Source of the DNA: Acanthosoma haemorrhoidale
Lineage: Eukaryota > Arthropoda > Insecta > Hemiptera > Acanthosomatidae
Direction of reading: 5' to 3'
Length of the DNA: 64,000 nt
Assembly (NCBI GenBank): GCA_930367205.1
Contig: CAKNEZ010000025.1
Coordinates: 62,001-126,000, forward strand
Shown here: positions 41,855-52,700 of the stretch, one piece after another
Layout of the letters: the number at the start of each line of letters is the position of its first letter
Numbering within the stretch: the stretch's first letter is position 1
Notes under the pieces: generated by a model
The model's database searches: none
What the model was told of the DNA's origin: nothing
Seen by the model: the letters and a program-made list of their open reading frames with translations, nothing else
Program-made: the position numbers and the translations under genes

Positions 41855-42600
41855 TGACTGAAAGGATTACTAGTTCCGGATTAGTGAGATCGGGATCAGT
41901 AAATTTTTACGGCTTACTACATACAGGAGGAGGTTTTATCTGTGAGCTAAGGATAAACAGACACCAAAATATTATTGCGGGAGTCACCCGATTGATACAA
42001 TCATTCGAGATCATAGTTGGATTAGGAATAATAATTCATAAATAAAGTTACAGCAAGAGTCACTATTTAATTCGGTGGCAAAGTAATATTAAAAATAATT
42101 TAATGAACGGATCTCAGCGGATTCCTAACGAATAACATATACCCAATATTTTTTTTATGCGTATCTCCAAAAATAAAAAATCTTATAAAATATTGTCATT
42201 ATAAATACTAGCAAATAAGATGAGGGAAATCTCAAAAATATAATAAATAATACGTTTTGGAGCGTTTACTAAATAGCTCGGGAGATAGCTCGGTCAAAGT
42301 TGAAGGGTGGATACCAAGAATGAAGCTGTACTAGCGCCACCTGTGTAATCATTAGCTAACCTGTGGAATCGAGAGGTATGCAAAGATATATGCACTCATA
42401 CGGGTTGGGAAATGTTTTCAGTGCGTTTAAACTATTTATACTCGATAATATATTGTGTAGTAAGATAAATGAAACATTTTTTTTGTATATTACAGCATCT
42501 GGTGAATCGCTAGACCGCCATTCATCTTCTCCGAATCCAGTTCAATCTCGCAAGTGCGGTTAGGTTTGACTTGACAACTTTCGGATTTTCCCAAATTATA
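41855..42600. other. Flank between the Polinton terminus and the U1-like locus
   Basis: A 60-codon open frame ends at 42045 with an AATAAAG just after it, but has no recognisable family. Otherwise AT-rich. An snRNA proximal sequence element should lie near 42545-42565 if the U1-like locus were active; CAATCTCGCAAGTGCGG there is not a match I can confirm. Confidence 0.35.
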
Positions 42601-42602
42601 GC

Positions 42603-42764
42603 ATACTTACCTGGCATGGGAGCCTACCGTGATCAATAAGGCGGTTCCCCCAGGGTGAGGCTTTTCCATTGCACTTTGGTTGAGCTGATCCCTGCGAATA
42701 CCCCAAATGCGGGTATCTCGGGCGCGTAATTTTCGGTAGTCGGGACTGCGTTCGCGCATTCCCG
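42603..42764 (+). ncRNA. U1 spliceosomal snRNA-like locus (variant or pseudogene)
   Basis: 162 bases begin with ATACTTACCTG, the 5'-splice-site pairing end, and continue through all four U1 stem-loops. Stem-loop II retains the ATTGCAC that binds U1A; the terminal stem-loop CGGGACTGCGTTCGCGC...CCCG is conserved. Two normally near-invariant sites differ: the stem-loop I loop reads GATCAATAAGG where U1 usually has GATCACGAAGG (the U1-70K binding loop), and the Sm site reads TAATTTTCGG where insects have TAATTTTTGG. The RNA would normally direct 5' splice site recognition. These changes suggest a diverged paralogue or a pseudogene. Confidence 0.9.
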
Positions 42765-43780
42765 TTATAATTTCACCACAAACAATTAATATAAGGGAAG
42801 GTGTACAGGGGAGACCTAGGTGAGCCCCATTACCTTATTAGTCAGTTCAGTCAAGTCACGTAGAATGTATATCATTATACTTGTTTATTCATTATATAAT
42901 TTCTATAAAATAACAAAACCTGTATATAATGTAGTGATGCTACAGGAAATACAAAATAATTTGTAAATAGATTCGCCAGAGGATCTATAATTATATATAA
43001 TTATCTGTAAATTTAAAGGGGCTCAGAAGAAAAAAAAAAAAAAAGGAGACCTACCTCTTCTGTAGACCTACCTGTAGGGTCTCGTTCTGGATGTACGCTT
43101 TGCGCTCTTTGTACTTAGTGCAAGCTTTTCACACCCCCACACCTAGTTTGTTGACATACAGACAGATAATCAAGCATCACCACCGTCTGTCTAATAAAAA
43201 ATACAACAACAGCTTCAGACTCATTCCCGTCGTCGTCGTCTTACCTCGTTCTCTCTCTCTCTACCTACTTACGACTACTCTCCTACCCACTCCCTACCTG
43301 ATGAACTAACTGCCTGACTGACATTGATGACGAGATTCATAATTTTCTCCTTCCCCCTCTCCGAGGCAGAGACAATCCTCCACAATGAGATGATCATTGT
43401 ATCTCATCATCTCAATACTGCGTCGTCATACCTAGCCCAAAGTTTCCGTGAAAATTGATTGATTGATTGATTGATCAATGTTTTTGGTACAATAACGAAA
43501 ATTAAAATCGAATGGTTTAGTTTTTTTCTGGGCTCTACTTTAGTTAAATATTTGGATAATTATGTCTAGAAGAGACTAAATATATAAAAACTGGAAGGGG
43601 AGCTCACCGCGTATCGTATAGATAGATATAAGATCGGACAGAGCATCGGCATGAGTAGATATTCCCTGCATCCGGCTCTTCCCCGGGCAAGATGGGACCG
43701 GTCGGCCTAACGTTTTCTGCCCATCTAATGGGTCCAAGAGCATGTGTTAATGGGACGCACCTCCGTTTCTCGGATAGGCC
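42765..43780. other. Unassigned spacer with simple repeats
   Basis: Contains an A run (43030-43044), an (ATTG)n run near 43458-43475 and pyrimidine-rich stretches. No supported gene. Confidence 0.4.
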
Positions 43781-44736
43781 GAACGAAGGCCTATTATTAT
43801 TATTATTATTTGTTCCGGCATTTGTGCACCGCGGCCTCACTGAGACCTATTGTGCGCCGTCCATGTCCCTGTCCTATATATGTGACAGGCCCACGGCCTT
43901 TGCAAATCTGAGGATACTGAATGGATCGATCAGTTCACATAGTTTGGGGTCTACAATGCGATCACTACCAAAGTGAAGGTATCGCCTTCTAGCTAAGTTA
44001 TCACAGTCACATATTATATGACGTGCCGTTTCTCCCTCTTTCTTGCAGAATCTGCAGATTGGTGATCCCACTATCCCCAAATTAAAGAGGTGTTTATTCA
44101 ACCGACAGTGACCTGTATAGAGTCCTGTCACACTTTTGAGTGTCCACCTGTCCATTGATAGAAGTGCTGAGCTTCTTCTCTTACAGGGTCCATTAAGAAA
44201 CAGTTTCGAGTGTTCCTGTTTCTTAGTTTCTCTCCAAGAAAGTCTTGCCTTGTCCTCTCACTCCTCAACCAAATAAGATCTGGTCGTATAGCTTCTCAGG
44301 GCGCCAATGGCTGCCTGGCTATCCGTGAAAATTGTGATCTTGTTCCTGATTTCGCAAGTCTGTAAGCCACGTTCAAGGCTTGCTCTTCTACTTCTATGTG
44401 CAGTGGATTCAAGTTCAATAAGACTTCCATTGCAGCAGTAGGAGTTGTACTCATGGCACCAGTGATCATGAGACATGAAAGCCTCTGTAATTTGCCAAGC
44501 AAAGTTCTATTTTTACTAATACTACCTCTGTGCCACCACACCATAGAGGCATAGAGCACCATTGGTCTAACTGCTGCGGTATATAGCCAGAATAACATTC
44601 TGGGTTGTAGTCCCCAGGTCCTACCCACAGCCCTTTTACATGCATAGAGGCATCGAAGTGCCTTCATAGTAGTATTCCTGATGTGTTTAGACCAGTCCAA
44701 TTTTCTATCCAGAGTAACCCCTAGAACGAAGGCCTA
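43781..44736 (-). mobile_element. I/LOA-like LINE, 5'-truncated and internally deleted, with 13-bp target duplication
   Basis: Direct repeats GAACGAAGGCCTA (43781-43793 and 44724-44736) flank it. On the minus strand the body matches the LINE at 59085-60560 almost base for base, ending in an (AAT)n tail at 43793-43808. Two internal stretches are missing: about 190 bases (joint near 44258) and about 345 bases (joint at GATC near 44336-44339). The remaining pieces encode the RT thumb, part of RNase H (FTDSQAAIGALRS) and the zinc motif, but out of frame with each other. High identity to the 59-kb copy suggests recent activity. Confidence 0.9.
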
Positions 44737-45547
44737 AAAAAATCCAAAAACTATTAGCCGTCGGGTATTTATTACAGGAGGATATTTAAGATAAATGTTT
44801 ATCATCCCATAGCACTCTCTTCGTGTGTCTAAATCATTAGGAATAAATCAAACTATGATTTTCTGTGGTGATTCTGCAGAGAGTAGAACTGTTGAAAAAC
44901 ACTCAATTGAGGTCACAACATCCCCAGTTCACGAACTACAACCTTTTACGACTCCCTGTTCCATCTCAACTACACCTGGTCAATGACCTATTGGAGTAAA
45001 AGTTTAAAGAATTACTGCTCCAGTTTGGTTTGAGTCTTGCCTAGAACGATGAGTTCACTGTCGCTTTGAAAGAGGGCCCGTTTTGATTTATTTCTTTTTA
45101 TGTTTAATGCGTCTCTTTTTCTATCACTCGATGGAACAAAAACCTCACATTTTTTTCAATCATGTAAAAGATAATCAGACTTAACTAAGAACTTGAGAAA
45201 GGTTAAAATTCAGAGAACGTCGGGTTAGTTAATATTACGGTGTAGACTTAATAACACATTTAACTTAAATCTGGGTTTGTCAAATATATCTTTCCAATTT
45301 ATAATTTATTTATATTAAAATTTCTGAACTAATTCACAACAAACATCAGCCTATTCTATTACTAGTGTTCCATCATTGCTAAATATATTTGGCATTGACA
45401 AGACTAGCGTTCTGCTCTTTGCTTCTCTGAAATCTTTGAAGTAGACAGTTCCGACAAATTATGCCCGAAGCCAAAATCGTGGAAATTCGATTAACTAATA
45501 AGATCACACATTTAATTATTTTAATTAGATGCATTCACTAATTAGTG
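44737..45547. other. Unassigned AT-rich spacer
   Basis: About 800 bases. No family-like open frame or repeat end. Confidence 0.4.
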
Positions 45548-45985
45548 ATATAGTAACCTATCCAACCACCCTAATCCCGTAGCACAGTCATTGCACTGCA
45601 CCACTCATCCCTATAATCCTCCTCGGAGACTAAAACGGTAGTGGCCACGTGACCTACGCATATACGTGACAGTGGGAGTCCTGGCAACGGCCAGCTTCTC
45701 CAATCATGTCCTGAGCGTATGTGGCTCTCGCGCTCTTGGCCAGCCTCCACTGGTTCGTATTCGGTGACGTGGCTGACGGAGGAGCGTGGGAGATTTCCCA
45801 GGATTCCGCTTCCTCTTTCGCATCGGAGGAAAATGACAACCATCTGGGCTGTTTGTAATTACTGTATGAATGAGCGAGTGAATGAAAATTGTAAATATGG
45901 TATGAATGAGAACATTTATCACAATTATTAATTGCCTAATGAGGTAGATTGTAATTTTACCACAATAAAGCTGTTAATTCCGGAT
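45548..45985 (+). mobile_element. Jockey-like LINE 3' tail, plus strand
   Basis: About 440 bases of the recurrent 3' untranslated tail, matching inverted 13100-13550. It ends with GATTGTAATTTTACCACAATAAAG. No RT coding sequence is included. Confidence 0.72.
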
Positions 45986-45989
45986 TAAA

Positions 45990-47815
45990 TACAAATTAAA
46001 ATTTTATAATCACATTTATTTTTTAGCTTTGATTCTAAATAGTATTTAGTCGAATCAACTTTAAATTTAAAAAAAACACATTTTTTCAGGATGTCAGTTA
46101 TGATTATCCATTTCTTCATCTCATTCACAAGGGTCGTCCATTTTTATTTTCTCTGATTTTTCGTCGATCATTGCACAGGAGTCCTCCCTCTCCTCAAGAC
46201 AGAGGTATAGGCACGCAGGCGACCTAGTGGAAAAAGTACAGGTACGGTTCTATGATTACTTATGAACTAGTCAAGTTGTTTTAGTTCGCCATAATATGCC
46301 TTTGTGTCCTCTTGTTAGCTATCATGTACAGCTTCGTAAATTCATACTAATAGTGAATTTTACGAAATTAGTATTAAATTCTACTTCATAATGCTTCCCC
46401 TCCCCTAACATATACTTTAACCAGGCCCGTGAAAGTGACCACTTTATTATATTATATGTGTTTGTTTAAATTAATGCGCGTCTTACAATTTGAACCAAAT
46501 TCGTGGATAAAATCATCCTTCATAGCAACACCTCACGTCAGGGCCTTGAAATGCTACATCTTGATGTTGTCGTACAAAAGGTAAATCACCGATCCAAGTT
46601 GTCTGGTCTCGTGCGTGTGATTTAGTTTGACCGATAACAGCTATGTCACTTCGAAACCAAATAAAATCTTTGGGCTGCTCTCAGCCAGCCACTGCTGAGG
46701 AAGCATACTTTTTATATCGAGATTTTCTTATCGAAGATTTCGAGTCCTTCTGCACTCTCTCACTATCCATCGTTGAAGTTTGGAACCCAGAACCAGCAAT
46801 ACCACAGATTTTTTTAACCAATACATCTTAATATTCGAGCTGCTCTCACATGTATCCTTCAAAAATCAGAATTTAAACATTTAAACAACTGGTGAAAATT
46901 CCTGCATTTTATGCCCTATTTATGGCCTGCGACAGTGGTTGTAAATTTCATTTAGCATGTGATTAACCATTTTTTATATTATCTCGACTCGAAGAGTTCC
47001 CTATATGCCTCTATTCAGTAATTACTAGTAAGTAAGGTCAATTCATAGCAGCAAAGTGTTTCCAAACTTTCAAATGCAAAGCTTTCAAAGAAAAACAGCT
47101 AAAGAGCTATCTTTGTCAAACTCTCTCGATAGGTTATTGACTAGGCTAACGGGTGTACAAGGATGGCTCGGGTGTAAAGCGGACTTCCGGAGATCCATGG
47201 GGTCCATGGAACGATGCTCGCCCTGCCCACTATATAATGATTAATTACACACTGAGATCAATACACCAGTTATTAGTTATTAATACAGTGCTCATGTTTG
47301 GTTTTTATATTGAATAATTAAATGCCATGAGTTGTAAAACAATGGGACTTTCATGTTAAATTAGAAATTAGGGCTAGAAAACATTTTTTTAAATTGAAAA
47401 AAAAAACTTTAATCTTCTCACGCAGTGCATGCACATGCACATTAGCACGATACCCTCGATTGATTCATGGACTAACTACTAAATGCCTGGATCCGTGGCA
47501 GTGGCTAATGTAGGCCATCGGGTCTGTCATTATGCAAATGACGATGTGTTGCCAAGTGCACTGTTAGTCTGTCCCCTGCGCAATGCACAGCCTATCTATG
47601 CATCTGTCAATAGCTATGCACAGAATGATACTTATCCTTGTATTACATGCATTATTGTTGTATTATTTTCTTATGTAGACTAGTCGATTCGAGACCCCTT
47701 CTCAATTTTGATTTTTTTTTTTTTTTTTTTAAGAAAAAAGAATTTAAAAAAAAATATACAAAAAACAAAATTGCCACAAAAGCATAATCAAAAAAAAAAC
47801 AGTTAAGTACATAAG
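45990..47815. other. Unassigned sequence downstream of the copia element
   Basis: Just over 1.8 kb, with T/A runs at 47711-47731. The 3' LTR of the copia element should lie near 47300-47690, but I cannot match any part of it to the 5' side. Chance open frames (for example 46643-46831) have no family resemblance. Confidence 0.35.
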
Positions 47816-47819
47816 TTCA

Positions 47820-48644
47820 TTACAAAATTGACAATTTCTCTCTTAAAAATTCAAACCTTTGAGCCACTAAACCTTTTGTTAAAATATCTGCTATGTTATT
47901 TTCTGACTGTACATATTCAATTTTAATTTTATTATTTGCAATTAAATCCTTTATAAAATTTACTTTTATGTCAATATGCTTTGATCTTTTTGAATTTTCA
48001 TAATTACTTAACATAAATATTACACTTTTGTTATCCACCTTTATTAAGGACACTTTATCACTAGCACTCACTGACACACTTCTTGCTAAGTTGTGGAGAT
48101 GTATGACCTCTGCCGCTGTCTGTGCTGCTGCTACATACTCCGCCTCGGCTGTAGAGAGTGCGACGCTCTGCTGCTTTACAGACTTCCATGAAATAAGATT
48201 CCCACCGAAGTAGACAGCAGTGCCACTGGTGCTTTTTCGGTCTCGACGATCGCCTGCCCAGTCCGCATCAGAGTATGCTATGATGTCCAATGATGGATTC
48301 TTCTTAAATACAAGTTTTAAGTCTTTAGTTTGGTTTAAATATCTCAATATACGTTTGGCTGATTTCCATAAACTGGGATTTGGTCTATCTAAAAATCGAC
48401 TCAAATATGAGGTAGCAAACATAATGTCTGGTCTACTTATCATACAAAGGTACATTAAACCTCCAATCAATTGACGGTAGGGAACATGTATCACTTTTCC
48501 GTCTCCTTGTGGTAAACCGTCACTAGCTAAAGGAGTGGAAACACCTTTGCAGTCAGACATATTGAATCTGTCTAGCAATGCACTAATCATGGTTTTTTTG
48601 TGAAATCTTGATTTCTTCTTTGTTCCTTGAAATGTTGGCACCAA
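47820..48644 (-). CDS. Copia RT C-terminal part and RNase H (after frameshift)
   Basis: The functional part begins at about ISALLDRF and has YRQLIGGLMYLCMISRPDI, then RNase H with YSDADWAGDRRDRKSTSG, ALSTAEAEYVAAAQ and SKHIDIKVNFIKD, ending KGLVAQRFEFLREKLSIL. It overlaps the upstream frame by about 60 bases; the homopolymer at 48593-48599 marks the shift. The first dozen codons listed in this frame are out-of-phase RT sequence. RNase H would remove RNA from the replication hybrid. Confidence 0.85.
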   Translation of the reverse strand: MVPTFQGTKKKSRFHKKTMISALLDRFNMSDCKGVSTPLASDGLPQGDGKVIHVPYRQLIGGLMYLCMISRPDIMFATSYLSRFLDRPNPSLWKSAKRILRYLNQTKDLKLVFKKNPSLDIIAYSDADWAGDRRDRKSTSGTAVYFGGNLISWKSVKQQSVALSTAEAEYVAAAQTAAEVIHLHNLARSVSVSASDKVSLIKVDNKSVIFMLSNYENSKRSKHIDIKVNFIKDLIANNKIKIEYVQSENNIADILTKGLVAQRFEFLREKLSIL

Positions 48645-50358
48645 GGTAACAGTTAATTTCTCCTAAATCCTTAGCATTAAATTCACCTTTCAACAATGAA
48701 GTAAAATTACTTAGCTCTTCTTTCTTTCCAACAAGTAGTATATCGTCTACAAACAGTACTAGCCATATATTTCTTCCAGAATAGAGACAAACATCACAAC
48801 TTGATCTAATAAGTCCATTTTTTGTTACAAATTCGTGAAATTTCCGGTTCCAGCTTCTTGGTGCTTCTTTAAGTCCATATAATGCTTTCCTTAGTTTTAA
48901 CACTGGGCTTTCACTATCTACCCCTTCTGGAGTCTTGATGTATATATCTTGTTCTAGCTCACCGTTTAAAAATGCAGTTGGAATATCCAGCTGTCTAGTC
49001 AAATAATTTTTGTTTAATGCAAAAGACAACATCATTCGTACAGTAGACATTTTTGCAACAGGGGAATATACATCGTAAGTACATTCTTCTTGAAAGCCAC
49101 GAGCCACTAATCTGGCTTTTTTAAGACCATTCTGTTTAGTCGTGAAGACCCATTTAGTATCAATGGGCTTAACACCTTCAGGAAGTTTAGCTGGCTCCCA
49201 AGTTTCAAAATTTTCAAGTGCTTCTAGTTCGGTTTCAATAGCTTTATTCCAGCCTTCACCAGATTTTACAGCTTCAGAATATGAAGATGGATCACCAGCT
49301 AATAAACAATATGCACTATACAATTCATAATCATCAAACCTTTTTGGAAGTCGCGTCTCTCTTCTTATCTTCTCTCGAGCTTCTTTCTCTTCATCATCTT
49401 CAAATTCATGAAACGACTCCTCATCACTGTTTTCATCTTGCATTGCCTGTTCTTTTTCTTCAGGTTCACTATTCTCTTCCGTAATGACTCTTATTGGTGT
49501 TTTGTCGGTTGTTTTCCAATCACTGTATTTTATATTATTTTCATCGAATGTGACGTCTCTGGATATCTGTATGGTATTAGCTTCAGGGTCCCAAAGGCGA
49601 TAGCCATTTGAGGTGTAGCCTATAAAAATAGTTGGTTTAGCACGAGGTTCTAATTTCCTTTTCTTAGGCAACTGTAAAGCCCAGGCTTTGGCTCCAAAAA
49701 CTCTTAATTTTTCTAAGTCCAGCTTTCCGTGATAAATATTGGCGGGTATTCCTCCTTTCAAAGCCGCTGTTGGGGACCGATTAAGCTGAAAGGCAGCTGT
49801 TCTAATTACCTCGCCCCAAAGAATCTTGGGCAACCCTGTATCGATGAACATAGTTCTCACTTTGTTAAGCAACGTTCCATTCATTCTCTCAGTTCTGCCA
49901 TTCATTTGAGGAGAATATGGAGCTGTGTATTTGATACGTATTCCTTTATCTTTACAAAACTTCTGAATGATTTTATTAGAGAACTCACCTCCGTTATCAC
50001 AACGTATACGGCAAACAGGCCCGAACTTGGTTTCTGATTCCTTGATATAATTTATTAAATTGTAGGTAGCTTCATCCTTGCTTTTTAGTAAATACACCAC
50101 ACAAAAGTGAGAAAAGTCATCAAGAACAACTTGGAAATATTTTTCTCCATTGATTGAATGAGGAGTCACTGGTCCACTTATATCGGTGTGGATGAATTCC
50201 CCAATCCGACTTGATTTTGGTTCAACGGAAGGATTAAAAGGAAGCCTAACAGCCTTGCCCTGTCTACATGAATCACAAACGTCTTTAGAATAAGGCAATC
50301 CCATTTCTTGGAGTCCTTTTCGCCCCAAATGCCCCAATCTTCTGTGCCATAAATTCAA
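48583..50358 (-). CDS. Copia integrase and reverse transcriptase
   Basis: 591 codons. The integrase zinc domain is WHRRLGHLGRKG...CDSCRQGK. The core is HTDISGPV, RCDNGGEF and the MNGRTERMNGTLL Glu. An acidic linker lies near residues 290-335. RT has WVFTTKQNG-KARLVARGFQ, LDIPTAFLNGEL, LYGLKEAPRSWN and catalytic LVLFVDDILLVG. The frame is open upstream of this Met back to the TAA at 50425, so the Met is not a true start. It ends by frameshift near the RT thumb. All catalytic residues are present. Confidence 0.88.
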   Translation of the reverse strand: MNLWHRRLGHLGRKGLQEMGLPYSKDVCDSCRQGKAVRLPFNPSVEPKSSRIGEFIHTDISGPVTPHSINGEKYFQVVLDDFSHFCVVYLLKSKDEATYNLINYIKESETKFGPVCRIRCDNGGEFSNKIIQKFCKDKGIRIKYTAPYSPQMNGRTERMNGTLLNKVRTMFIDTGLPKILWGEVIRTAAFQLNRSPTAALKGGIPANIYHGKLDLEKLRVFGAKAWALQLPKKRKLEPRAKPTIFIGYTSNGYRLWDPEANTIQISRDVTFDENNIKYSDWKTTDKTPIRVITEENSEPEEKEQAMQDENSDEESFHEFEDDEEKEAREKIRRETRLPKRFDDYELYSAYCLLAGDPSSYSEAVKSGEGWNKAIETELEALENFETWEPAKLPEGVKPIDTKWVFTTKQNGLKKARLVARGFQEECTYDVYSPVAKMSTVRMMLSFALNKNYLTRQLDIPTAFLNGELEQDIYIKTPEGVDSESPVLKLRKALYGLKEAPRSWNRKFHEFVTKNGLIRSSCDVCLYSGRNIWLVLFVDDILLVGKKEELSNFTSLLKGEFNAKDLGEINCYLGANISRNKEEIKISQKNHD

Positions 50359-50424
50359 ATCGTTCGTGATGTTACACTTTTCAACATTAATAAACAGGTT
50401 TAGTATATAAAGCTTTCCACATAA

Positions 50425-51636
50425 TTAGCCCTCTATAATGTTATTGTTATTATGAACAATCATTGTCTTATCATTTCTGAAAATTACCTCCTTTCCAGAT
50501 TCCACTATTTTCTTCACTGATAATAAATTTAATGTCAGATTTGGTACAACAAACGCCTCCAGTCGAATTTTTACTTGATTATTTGTAACGTGTAAAATAC
50601 CTTTTTCCTTGGCTAAAAGTGATTCTCCGTTGGCCACATTTATTCTGATGGGTGGTTTCAATTCCACTATACCGGACATATATTGTCTCATCTCTGCGCG
50701 AACAAGGTGATCAGTGCATCCGGAGTCCAAAACAAATCGCACTTGTAGGTCACTTAAATTTCTACCCGAAAACACAGCATTTTTTACACTATTTTCAACG
50801 GCAACGAAAACAATTTCTTTTTCCTCGGTTTCACAACAATAACCTCTCCTTGGTTGGTTGTTGTTATCAAAAGGCCGATGTCGATTGTTGTTATCGTTCG
50901 ATGATCGATTTTCCCGATTACCAACTTTATTGTAATTAGCATTATTTTGTTTAGAACTGCTTTTGAATTTGAGTTTTGGACATTTCGCCACTAAGTGTCT
51001 GGTGTCACCGCATTCGAAACATTTCCTGACGGAATATACACTTTTAGGGCGTGATATGAATGATGCTTCGTTGATAACGGTGCCTTGCATATTCATTTTG
51101 AGTTCTGCATCTAAAAGCCTTGATTTTACAAAGTCCACAGTGAGCTCCGTATTTATTGCTTCCAACACTGTCACAATATGTTCATATTTATCGGGAAGAG
51201 TTAATAATAAGTGACAGACCTGATCGTCTTCTGCCATCTTGGATCCCATAGATTCAAGATCTCTGACTAGAGCATCAAATTTATTAAAATGGTCTTGCAG
51301 ACTCGTAGTGCACTTTAATGTTAACAATTTCTTCCGAACTAAGAGTTTAGATATCGTACTCTTCCGTTCAAACACATTACTAAGCGATTTCATCATTCCC
51401 TTGGCTGATTCCACGCCTCGAATGTAGTCTATATGACGATCAGTAACACAATTAATAATTACATTCATTGCCTTTTTATCCATAGACTTTTTCTCGTTGG
51501 TGTCCGGCTTCCAATTATCTTCAATCGTTTCTTTGAACCCTTTCTCATCCAGTAAGGTGGTGACACGGAACTTCCAGTTTTTAAAATTTGTATCTGTTAG
51601 TTGGGGAAAGATCGTTACGTTGTTGTTGGCGGCCAT
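50425..51636 (-). CDS. Copia Gag and protease
   Basis: 403 codons from MAANNNVTIFPQLTDTNFKNW. A copia-type gag (UBN2-like) spans residues 1-200, with CFECGDTRHLVAKC as the zinc knuckle near 208-221 and an Asn-rich linker. Aspartic protease is FVLDSGCTDHLV near 303. It ends at VHNNNNIIEG before a TAA; the same frame continues open into integrase, so this is either a nonsense mutation or a readthrough point. The latter is not usual for copia. Confidence 0.88.
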   Translation of the reverse strand: MAANNNVTIFPQLTDTNFKNWKFRVTTLLDEKGFKETIEDNWKPDTNEKKSMDKKAMNVIINCVTDRHIDYIRGVESAKGMMKSLSNVFERKSTISKLLVRKKLLTLKCTTSLQDHFNKFDALVRDLESMGSKMAEDDQVCHLLLTLPDKYEHIVTVLEAINTELTVDFVKSRLLDAELKMNMQGTVINEASFISRPKSVYSVRKCFECGDTRHLVAKCPKLKFKSSSKQNNANYNKVGNRENRSSNDNNNRHRPFDNNNQPRRGYCCETEEKEIVFVAVENSVKNAVFSGRNLSDLQVRFVLDSGCTDHLVRAEMRQYMSGIVELKPPIRINVANGESLLAKEKGILHVTNNQVKIRLEAFVVPNLTLNLLSVKKIVESGKEVIFRNDKTMIVHNNNNIIEG

Positions 51637-51789
51637 AGTTCTCGAACGGATACGTCGGATTTATCAGTCTCAATCACACGATTCACGACCCCCGTACTTT
51701 CCACGATTATAACACGGCACTACGTACTTCTGGGCCCATAACCTGTCAAATTATATGATTCAGGCAAGGGAAAAATATAATAAACTAGC

Positions 51790-52700
51790 GGCGCACAGCC
51801 AGCACATTACACACACATTACTTGGGCACAACTTTATTACACACACTGTTATATAAACTCCTGCCTTACCATGGATGCCTACATCAACCAAAGAGATACA
51901 ATATTTCAACACCCTCTACCCGCAATACCTTCTTGGCCACATTTGCAGATGATACTACCGTCTTGTCATCCCACCCAGACCCCGATATAGCATCCCATAA
52001 CCTTCAAAAACACCTTGATGAGATCGAGCATTGGTGAAACCAATGGCGGATCAAAGTTAATGAAACAAAATGTTCCCACATTACCTTCACCCTCTGCCGC
52101 AAGTCTTGTCCACCAGTTTATTTTAATTCCATTCCTCTCCCTGTATCCGAGACAGTAGGGTACTTAGGCTTCCATCTCGACAAACGACTGACCTCGAGGC
52201 TAAAAAACAATAACTAAAGAGACACTTTGGTCAACTGTACAGACTACTTCAAACGACATCCCATCTCTCAATAGAAAATAAATTGCTAATATACAAAGCT
52301 ATACTTAAGGCAATCTGGACCTACGGAATAGAGCTATGGGGGACAGCAAAAAAGTCAAGCTTATCCAATCCTTTCAATCAAAATTCCTGAGAACTATAGT
52401 AAATGGCCCCTATAACGTCAGCAACAAAACTCTTTATTACGATCTTAATATACCTTACATTCTTGAACTCATCAAGTCCTGGCAATGGCTGTTGCTCCAA
52501 TCAAGTACTGAGCGTATGTGGCTCTCGCGCTCTTGGTCAGCCTCCACTTGCTCGTATCCGGTGACGCGGCCCAAGACTCTGCTTCCTCTTTCGCATGCGA
52601 GGGAGGTGACAACCATGTGAATTTGGGAGGCTCTGGGCTGTTTGTATATACTGTACGAATGAGCGAGTGAATGAAAATTGTAAATATGGTATATTAAGCG
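51790..52700 (+). mobile_element. Jockey-like LINE, RT palm to 3' end (5'-truncated)
   Basis: The frame from about 51822 has TFLATFADDTTVLSSHPDPD, the catalytic FADD of RT, then IEHW with a TGA at 52036. Later pieces give TVGYLGFHLDKRLTSR and, after a TAA near 52212, the ILKAIWTYGIELWG segment (52299 on). The recurrent 3' tail follows. At least two stops break the frame. It is the longest member of this family in the window and shows that position 1 of the window is the continuation of the same element in the duplicate. Confidence 0.82.

Larger units (their letters stand above)
47820..51750 (-). mobile_element. Ty1/copia LTR retrotransposon, nearly intact coding region
   Basis: On the minus strand, a leader with GGTTATGGGCCCAG (about 51726-51741) precedes the gag ATG at 51636. 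This is the copia-type primer site that pairs with the anticodon-side fragment of initiator tRNA-Met. Gag, zinc knuckle, protease, integrase, RT and RNase H follow in copia order (integrase before RT). Only two lesions separate it from one long frame of about 1270 codons: a TAA at 50425 and a one-base shift in an A run near 48593-48599. The flanking LTRs could not be confirmed; the 5' one appears cut short by a LINE at about 51790. Confidence 0.88.

Noticed and set aside
43781..44736. Spliced LINE retrocopy (internal gaps as removed introns)
   Set aside because: Neither missing segment begins GT and ends AG on the element strand under any alignment of the joint.
46643..46831. A 62-codon host protein
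   Set aside because: No family resemblance, no splice or promoter context, and no repeat or conservation support; indistinguishable from chance in this window.
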